DNA of 64,000 nucleotides. Origin: an uncultured Aliivibrio sp. Lineage in GTDB: Bacteria > Pseudomonadota > Gammaproteobacteria > Enterobacterales > Vibrionaceae. Both the position numbers and the translations under genes were made by a program. Positions 58,835 to 64,000 of this stretch are shown piece after piece (the first letter of the stretch is position 1; each line of letters starts with the position of its first letter). Under the pieces are notes generated by a model. The model was not told where the DNA came from and searched no databases. It saw only the letters and a program-made list of their open reading frames with translations. The stretch covers positions 1 to 64,000 of the forward strand of contig NZ_CAMLHO010000014.1 in NCBI RefSeq assembly GCF_946479765.1, read 5' to 3'.

Positions 58835-60445
58835 ATGAATAACCCACGTCCGATCCGTCGCGCGCTGATTAGCGTATCTGATAAAACTGGTATTGTAGAA
58901 TTTGCTCAAGCACTGACTGAACGTGGTGTAGATATTCTATCTACTGGCGGCACTGCTCGCCTGCTTGCGGAAAAAAATATCCCTGTAACAGAAGTATCTG
59001 ATTACACTGGCTTCCCAGAAATGATGGATGGCCGCGTTAAAACTCTTCATCCTAAAGTACATGGTGGTGTTCTTGGTCGTCGCGGTCAAGATGATAGCAT
59101 CATGGAGCAACACGGCATCAACCCAATCGATATTGTTGTTGTTAACCTTTATCCATTCGCTGAAACCGTAGCAAAAGAAGGCTGTACTCTAGCTGATGCT
59201 GTTGAGAACATCGATATCGGTGGTCCAACAATGGTTCGCTCTGCGGCTAAAAACCATAAAGACGTTGCTATTGTCGTTAATGCTCACGATTACGATCGCG
59301 TAATTACTGAAATGGACGCTAACGACAAATCACTGACTCAAGCAACTCGCTTTGATTTAGCAATTGCTGCATTTGAGCACACGGCTTCTTACGATGGCAT
59401 GATCGCAAACTACTTCGGTACTATGGTTTCATCTTACGGTGCCTCTCTACTTGATGAAGAAGGAAAGAAGGCTGATGAAGAGTCTAAATTCCCACGCACG
59501 TTCAACCAACAGTTCGAGAAAAAACAAGACATGCGCTACGGTGAGAACAGTCATCAAGCTGCTGCATTCTATGTTGAAGCTAATCCTGAAGAAGCGTCAG
59601 TATCGACTGCTCGTCAAATTCAAGGTAAAGCACTTTCTTACAACAACATCGCTGATACTGACGCCGCTCTTGAGTGTGTGAAAGAGTTCAACGAACCAGC
59701 ATGTGTCATTGTTAAGCACGCAAACCCTTGCGGTGTCGCATTAGGTAAAGATGTTCTAGAGGCTTATAACCGTGCTTACCAAACCGATCCTACCTCAGCA
59801 TTTGGCGGTATCATCGCATTTAACCGTGAATTAGATGCTGCAACGGCAACCGCAATTACTGAGCGTCAATTTGTTGAGGTTATTATTGCTCCTTCTGTTT
59901 CTGCTGAAGCCATTGAAATTATTGCGACTAAGAAAAACCTTCGCTTACTTGAGTGTGGCGAATGGTCAACAAAAACGACGGAATTTGATATTAAGCGTGT
60001 TAACGGCGGCCTATTGGTTCAAGACCGTGACCAAGGCATGGTATCGGAAGATGAGCTTAAATTTGTGTCTAAACGCCAACCAACGGCTGAAGAATTAAAA
60101 GATGCATTGTTCTGTTGGAAAGTAGCAAAATACGTGAAATCTAATGCCATTGTTTATTCTAAAGGTGACATGACTATCGGTGTCGGTGCCGGTCAAATGA
60201 GCCGCGTGTACTCTGCAAAAATCGCAGGTATCAAAGCCGCTGACGAAGGTTTAGTTGTTGAAGGCTGTGCAATGGCATCAGATGCATTCTTCCCATTCCG
60301 TGATGGTATTGATGCAGCGGCAGAAGCTGGCATTAAATGTGTTATCCAACCGGGTGGTTCAATGCGTGATGATGAAGTTATTGCTGCTGCCGATGAACAT
60401 GGCATGGCGATGATCTTTACGGGTATGCGTCACTTCCGCCACTAG
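58835..60445 (+). CDS. purH: bifunctional AICAR formyltransferase/IMP cyclohydrolase
   Basis: PurH catalyses the last two steps of IMP synthesis. The 536 residues have an N-terminal MGS-like cyclohydrolase domain ([26 protein letters not shown]) and a C-terminal AICAR transformylase ([39 protein letters not shown]). AGGAAG precedes the ATG. It is followed by purD after a 177-bp spacer that contains a double palindrome. Confidence 0.97.
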   Translation: MNNPRPIRRALISVSDKTGIVEFAQALTERGVDILSTGGTARLLAEKNIPVTEVSDYTGFPEMMDGRVKTLHPKVHGGVLGRRGQDDSIMEQHGINPIDIVVVNLYPFAETVAKEGCTLADAVENIDIGGPTMVRSAAKNHKDVAIVVNAHDYDRVITEMDANDKSLTQATRFDLAIAAFEHTASYDGMIANYFGTMVSSYGASLLDEEGKKADEESKFPRTFNQQFEKKQDMRYGENSHQAAAFYVEANPEEASVSTARQIQGKALSYNNIADTDAALECVKEFNEPACVIVKHANPCGVALGKDVLEAYNRAYQTDPTSAFGGIIAFNRELDAATATAITERQFVEVIIAPSVSAEAIEIIATKKNLRLLECGEWSTKTTEFDIKRVNGGLLVQDRDQGMVSEDELKFVSKRQPTAEELKDALFCWKVAKYVKSNAIVYSKGDMTIGVGAGQMSRVYSAKIAGIKAADEGLVVEGCAMASDAFFPFRDGIDAAAEAGIKCVIQPGGSMRDDEVIAAADEHGMAMIFTGMRHFRH

Positions 60446-60460
60446 GAAAGACAGTAACGA

Positions 60461-60496
60461 GAGCGCTTCGCTTCTAGAAACTAGAACGCTACGCTC
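60461..60496. repeat. imperfect palindrome, first part of a REP-like element
   Basis: GAGCGCTTCGCTTCTAG, AAA, CTAGAACGCTACGCTC: the arms match except for one extra base and one or two mismatches. It contains the small repeat CGCT(T/A)CGCT on both arms. It lies 15 bp after the purH stop and looks like a dispersed intergenic palindrome. Confidence 0.65.
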
Positions 60497-60550
60497 CTAT
60501 AAGAGCAAATGAGTGCACTCTGTGAGCTTAATATTGCTCTTATAGTTTTT
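60497..60550 (+). terminator. second palindrome with T tract, possible purH terminator
   Basis: CTATAAGAGCAA and TTGCTCTTATAG form a 12-bp perfect stem with a 25-nt loop that itself contains the palindrome GAGTGCACTC. Five T follow. It abuts the first palindrome with no gap. Confidence 0.55.
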
Positions 60551-60622
60551 CGCACACTGAACTTTGTATTCACCGATTTATATAATTTATCCCCATTACA
60601 AGATGGTATTAAGGATTAAAAC

Positions 60623-61915
60623 ATGAATGTATTAATTATCGGCGCAGGCGGTAGAGAGCATGCTTTAGGCTGGAAAGCAGCACAAAACCCAAACGTTGAA
60701 ACGGTATTCATCGCTCCAGGTAATGCAGGTACAGCGCTTGAACCAAAATTAGAAAACGTAGCGATTGATGTTGAAGACATCGCTAGCCTTGTTGCATTTG
60801 CTAAAGAAAAAGCCATTGAACTAACTATCGTTGGCCCTGAAGGTCCATTAGTAATTGGTGTGGTTGATGCATTCCGTGAAGCAGGATTACCTATCTTTGG
60901 TCCAACGAAAGCGGCAGCACAACTAGAAGGATCTAAAGCATTTACTAAAGACTTTTTAGCCCGTCATGATATTCCGACAGGTTATTACTCTAATTTTACA
61001 GAGATTGAGCCTGCATTAGCGTATGTACGTGAGCAAGGGGCACCTATCGTTGTTAAAGCTGATGGTCTTGCTGCGGGTAAAGGCGTTATTGTAGCCATGA
61101 CTCTGGAAGAAGCTGAAGATGCAATCAAAGACATGCTTTCCGGTAATATTTTTGGTGAAGCCGGTAGCCGTGTCGTTATCGAAGAGTTCTTAGAAGGTGA
61201 AGAAGCAAGCTTCATCGTGATGGTTGATGGTGCTAGCGTTCTACCAATGGCAACCAGCCAAGATCACAAACGTGTTGGTGATAAAGATACAGGCCCTAAC
61301 ACGGGTGGCATGGGTGCATATTCTCCTGCTCCTGTTGTCACACCTGAAATCCATAACCGTATTCTAGAAGAAGTTATCTACCCTACCGTTCGTGGTATGG
61401 ATGCAGAAGGAGCACCTTACACTGGCTTCCTATATGCAGGTTTGATGATTGATGCTGATGGGACACCAAAAGTAATCGAATATAACTGCCGCTTTGGTGA
61501 TCCAGAAACACAACCAATTATGATGCGCATGGAATCAGACCTTGTGGAACTGTGTTTAATGGCTATCGATGAAAAACTGGATGAAGCAGAATCTAAATGG
61601 GATCCTCGCGCTGCTATTGGTGTTGTTCTAGCTGCCGGCGGTTACCCTGCCGATTATGAAAAAGGTGATGTTATTTCTCTTCCTGCAACAGAACTTGAAG
61701 GTCAGAAAATATTCCACGCAGGAACAACAAATAACGAAGCGGGTGAGGTAATAACTAACGGTGGACGAGTACTCTGTGCGACAGCACTTGGTAATACCGT
61801 CTCAGAAGCTCAAGAACGTGCGTATGAGCTAACGAAACAAGTAAGCTGGAATGGAATGTTCCACCGCAATGACATCGGTTACCGAGCCATTGCTCGCGAA
61901 TTAAAAAGTAAATAA
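60623..61915 (+). CDS. purD: phosphoribosylamine--glycine ligase
   Basis: PurD joins phosphoribosylamine and glycine in the second step of purine synthesis. The 430-residue ATP-grasp protein begins MNVLIIGAGGREHALGWK and contains KADGLAAGKGVIVA, GPNTGGMGAYSPAP and NCRFGDPETQ, all conserved. It is downstream of purH as in the enterobacterial purHD operon, though the intervening palindromes may lower read-through. A TTG/ATG promoter of its own was not identified. Confidence 0.97.
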   Translation: MNVLIIGAGGREHALGWKAAQNPNVETVFIAPGNAGTALEPKLENVAIDVEDIASLVAFAKEKAIELTIVGPEGPLVIGVVDAFREAGLPIFGPTKAAAQLEGSKAFTKDFLARHDIPTGYYSNFTEIEPALAYVREQGAPIVVKADGLAAGKGVIVAMTLEEAEDAIKDMLSGNIFGEAGSRVVIEEFLEGEEASFIVMVDGASVLPMATSQDHKRVGDKDTGPNTGGMGAYSPAPVVTPEIHNRILEEVIYPTVRGMDAEGAPYTGFLYAGLMIDADGTPKVIEYNCRFGDPETQPIMMRMESDLVELCLMAIDEKLDEAESKWDPRAAIGVVLAAGGYPADYEKGDVISLPATELEGQKIFHAGTTNNEAGEVITNGGRVLCATALGNTVSEAQERAYELTKQVSWNGMFHRNDIGYRAIARELKSK

Positions 61916-61937
61916 GCATTACTTTTCTACAAGTAGC

Positions 61938-61966
61938 AAAAAGGCGCTGTGATAGCGCCTTTTTTT
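61938..61966 (+). terminator. intrinsic terminator of purD
   Basis: AAAAAGGCGCT pairs with AGCGCCTTTTT around GTGAT, with A and T runs on both sides, so it may also serve the convergent lipoprotein gene. Confidence 0.87.
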
Positions 61967-61991
61967 ATTCATAAATAATCGACTAAGGGTA

Positions 61992-62696
61992 TTAATCTTC
62001 AATAAGATTTGGACGTTCTACGCACTTATAGCTGTCATCCGTTAATAGCAATAACTCTGACATCTTCAGAACTTTTTTATCTCGGTCAACTTCTTCACCT
62101 AGAAATAAAATAAAACTATCTAAGCCTGATAGTCTTGCCACCACAAAATTAGGTAATATTTGATTAAACTCTAATTGATCGTATTGCTTACCATCACAAG
62201 AATAAAATATTTCGCCATTCCATTCACCTTGATATAAAGAAACATTTTCTTTATATAGACCTTCGACTTTTGCGATTAGATATTTAGATTGATCTTGGAA
62301 TTGAGCGAACTGATTTGGCATTAATGGAAAAATACGACCATCTTTACGATAACGTTGATATACAGCTTCGCCATTGCCATTATAGCGAACGTGCATCATG
62401 TAAGGGATAAGTTCATCAGAACTATCTAACATTTCGCCTTCTCTAACCGCTTCAACTAATACGTTTTTTTCCCAGCGATAGGTGGTTTTATACCAACCGT
62501 AGTCACCCATGGATATATAATCAGAGGCGTTAATAGGTTGTTGTAGTCGACGAGTGTACCAATAGTAACTAGTAGTATCACCTTGAATTTGGCCGCCAGT
62601 AAAGGTAACGGATTTAATGCGTTGCTCACCTGATGGGTTTGATGAACAGCCTAAAAGAAAAACAGAAAGAAGTAAGGTAGATAGAATGCGCTTCAT
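61992..62696 (-). CDS. DUF1481-type lipoprotein (YjaH-like)
   Basis: A 234-residue predicted lipoprotein. The signal peptide MKRILSTLLLSVFLLGCSS has a lipobox with acceptor Cys17, and the next residue is Ser, which favours outer-membrane sorting. The mature part is rich in Tyr and Trp (SYYWYTRRLQQP, DYGWYKTTYRWEK). Its place next to hupA matches E. coli yjaH. The function is unknown. The hupA terminator runs directly into the start codon and no Shine-Dalgarno is visible. Confidence 0.82.
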   Translation of the reverse strand: MKRILSTLLLSVFLLGCSSNPSGEQRIKSVTFTGGQIQGDTTSYYWYTRRLQQPINASDYISMGDYGWYKTTYRWEKNVLVEAVREGEMLDSSDELIPYMMHVRYNGNGEAVYQRYRKDGRIFPLMPNQFAQFQDQSKYLIAKVEGLYKENVSLYQGEWNGEIFYSCDGKQYDQLEFNQILPNFVVARLSGLDSFILFLGEEVDRDKKVLKMSELLLLTDDSYKCVERPNLIED

Positions 62697-62725
62697 AAAA
62701 ATGCCGAGTTAAGGGTTAACTCGGC
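62697..62725 (-). terminator. intrinsic terminator of hupA
   Basis: On the minus strand GCCGAGTTAA, CCC, TTAACTCGGC is a 10-bp perfect stem with a 3-nt loop, then CATTTTT, where the T run ends right at the ATG of the lipoprotein gene. Confidence 0.85.
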
Positions 62726-62735
62726 AAAGTATATC

Positions 62736-63008
62736 TTAGTTCACTGATTCTTTCAGCGCTTTACCTGCAACAAATGCTGGTACATTAGCCGCTTTAATCT
62801 GAATCTCATCGCCAGTCTTAGGATTGCGACCTGTACGAGCTGCACGGTGATTTACTTTAAACGTACCGAAGCCAATAAGTTGAACCTGTTCGCCATCTTT
62901 AAGTGCGCCAGTTACGCCTTCTAGAGTCGCTTCAAGAGCTGCTTTTGCTTGTGCTTTTGATAGGTCTGCTTTTTCAGCAATAGCATCAATTAACTGGGTT
63001 TTATTCAT
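62736..63008 (-). CDS. hupA: DNA-binding protein HU, alpha type
   Basis: HU is a small histone-like dimer that bends and compacts DNA. The 90 residues have [20 protein letters not shown] at the N-terminus, and the DNA-binding arm [21 protein letters not shown] is complete. The sequence favours HU-alpha over HU-beta, and the neighbourhood (purHD, DUF1481 gene) is that of hupA. GGGAAACCC-type spacing with AAGGGAAA lies before the ATG. Confidence 0.96.
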   Translation of the reverse strand: MNKTQLIDAIAEKADLSKAQAKAALEATLEGVTGALKDGEQVQLIGFGTFKVNHRAARTGRNPKTGDEIQIKAANVPAFVAGKALKESVN

Positions 63009-63228
63009 TAGGGTTTCCCTTCTATTTTTTTAAAATCCCCTTCACTCTAATGCATAAAGACCCTATCTGGCAAAGGTTTGTCGCGCTTCTTGCTACAGAA
63101 TGCGGGTTCTTTAGGCACAAACTGAGTAACGTCTCACAATTTGTTACTGTTTTTCATTTCTGAGTCATTGTATTTTGGTCAATCAGCACCCATTTTATAA
63201 GGGCTTGCTTACTTTTTTGAGATTAATA

Positions 63229-64000
63229 ATGTTTATTTTATCCATCTATATCGCCATTTCTATTAGCGTATCTTTCATTTGTTCTGTTCTTGAGGCTATT
63301 TTACTTAGTATTAGTCCAAGTTATTTAGCCAAAATGCGTCAGGAAAATCACCCTGCTGCGGAAAGATTAACGAAACTTAAAAATAATGTAGATCGTCCTT
63401 TAGCGTCTATTTTAACGCTAAACACTATCGCCCATACTGCTGGAGCTGCTGCATCTGGTGCTCAGGCCTCTATTGTTTTTGGTAGTGAATGGTTAGGCGT
63501 ATTCTCAGCGTTCTTAACGTTCGCTATCCTATTATTCTCAGAGATCGTACCTAAAACGATTGGTGCAACTTACTGGCGTCAATTAGCTCCAATGGCGGCA
63601 AAAATGCTTTATTGGATGGTGTTGTTATTAACCCCAGTTGTATGGGCATCAGAACAATTAACTAAACGCTTAGCTCGTGGGCACCAAGCGCCAAAACTAA
63701 GAGATGAAATTGCAGCCATGGCAACACTTGCAAAAGAGAATGGTGAATTCGCTGAAGGTGAATCTAAAATATTAACCAACATCTTAAATATTAAAGATGT
63801 CCCAGTGACTCAAGTAATGACACCAAGAACCGTATTGTTTCGCGTAAATGCTGAAATGAAGGTTGAAGACTTCCTAAAAGAACACATGGATACGCCATTC
63901 TCACGTCCTTTAGTCTATAGCGAAAACAGTGATAATATTATTGGTTTTACACACCGACTAGAATTGTTCTCTGCAATGCATGAAGGTCACGGTAAGAACC
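63229..64000 (+). CDS. CNNM/CorC-HlyC family membrane protein, partial (runs off window)
   Basis: ATG 63229 opens a frame of 257 codons that stays open to the window end. An N-terminal DUF21 membrane domain (about 1-140) contains ILLFSEIVPKTIGATYWR, the family signature. A first CBS-like domain begins at about 180 with VTQVMTPRTVLFRV. Related proteins are linked to magnesium/cobalt efflux. The C-terminal CorC/HlyC domain, if present, is outside. Transcribed divergently from hupA. Confidence 0.88.
   Translation, partial: MFILSIYIAISISVSFICSVLEAILLSISPSYLAKMRQENHPAAERLTKLKNNVDRPLASILTLNTIAHTAGAAASGAQASIVFGSEWLGVFSAFLTFAILLFSEIVPKTIGATYWRQLAPMAAKMLYWMVLLLTPVVWASEQLTKRLARGHQAPKLRDEIAAMATLAKENGEFAEGESKILTNILNIKDVPVTQVMTPRTVLFRVNAEMKVEDFLKEHMDTPFSRPLVYSENSDNIIGFTHRLELFSAMHEGHGKN

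Noticed and set aside
1-64000. CRISPR array, prophage, insertion sequence or integron
   Set aside because: No evenly spaced direct repeats, transposase, integrase, capsid or attC-like sequence was seen anywhere in the window.

Overview
The window looks like a chromosomal segment of a Vibrionaceae bacterium, most likely Aliivibrio (Vibrio fischeri or a close relative). The reasons are the AT-rich base use, gammaproteobacterial gene orders (orn|rsgA-psd, epmA|frdABCD, cpxP|cpxRA, secB-gpsA-cysE, fxsA|aspA-dcuA-dsbD, accBC-prmA, dusB-fis, purHD, hupA) and vibrio-type clusters such as mtlADR and the CrbRS/acs acetate locus. The species is inferred from sequence character and gene order only; nothing was searched.

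Layout. 1-877: end of a tRNA operon (tRNA-fMet cut by the window edge, tRNA-Gly) and orn. 976-4704: rsgA, psd and a chemoreceptor. 4834-11218: fumarate reductase frdABCD, surrounded by the three genes for EF-P and its lysylation (epmA, efp, epmB). 11324-16354: pfkA, fieF, cpxP and divergent cpxRA with a CpxR box between. 16472-21507: trmL, cysE-gpsA-secB-rhodanese and envC. 21614-27504: fxsA, aspA, dcuA, dsbD. 27612-32870: nagB and mtlADR behind a long leader with three CRP-like sites. 32891-36050: an arsenic cluster arsR-gapdh-phosphatase-arsJ. 36237-38954: glmS and a DeoR-family regulator. 39181-52367: the acetate locus (crbR, a MarC-family gene, a two-gene Na+/solute symporter, crbS, an MFS transporter, a cNMP/CBS/DUF294 protein, a DnaQ-like exonuclease, acs). 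52826-57603: aroQ, accBC, prmA, dusB-fis. 57737-64000: an orphan coiled-coil gene, zntR, purH-purD, a DUF1481-type lipoprotein, hupA and the start of a CNNM/CorC-family membrane gene that runs off the window.

The genes form several working units. FrdABCD, aspartase and DcuA make a fumarate-respiration circuit: aspartate is taken up and deaminated to fumarate, which is the electron acceptor, and succinate is exported. EpmA and EpmB modify Lys34 of EF-P. CpxAR with CpxP watch the envelope. MtlA/D/R import and oxidise mannitol. The ars genes convert arsenate to 1-arseno-3-phosphoglycerate and export it. CrbS/CrbR with the symporter and Acs form the acetate switch.

Most of the window is conserved core chromosome. 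No insertion sequence, CRISPR array, prophage or rRNA gene was seen. The items most worth a second look are the phosphatase embedded in the ars cluster, the DUF294/exonuclease pair in the acetate locus, a possible antisense RNA (MtlS-like) in the mtlA leader, a 33-codon ORF ahead of aspA, a double palindrome between purH and purD, and the hupA terminator that runs straight into the next start codon.
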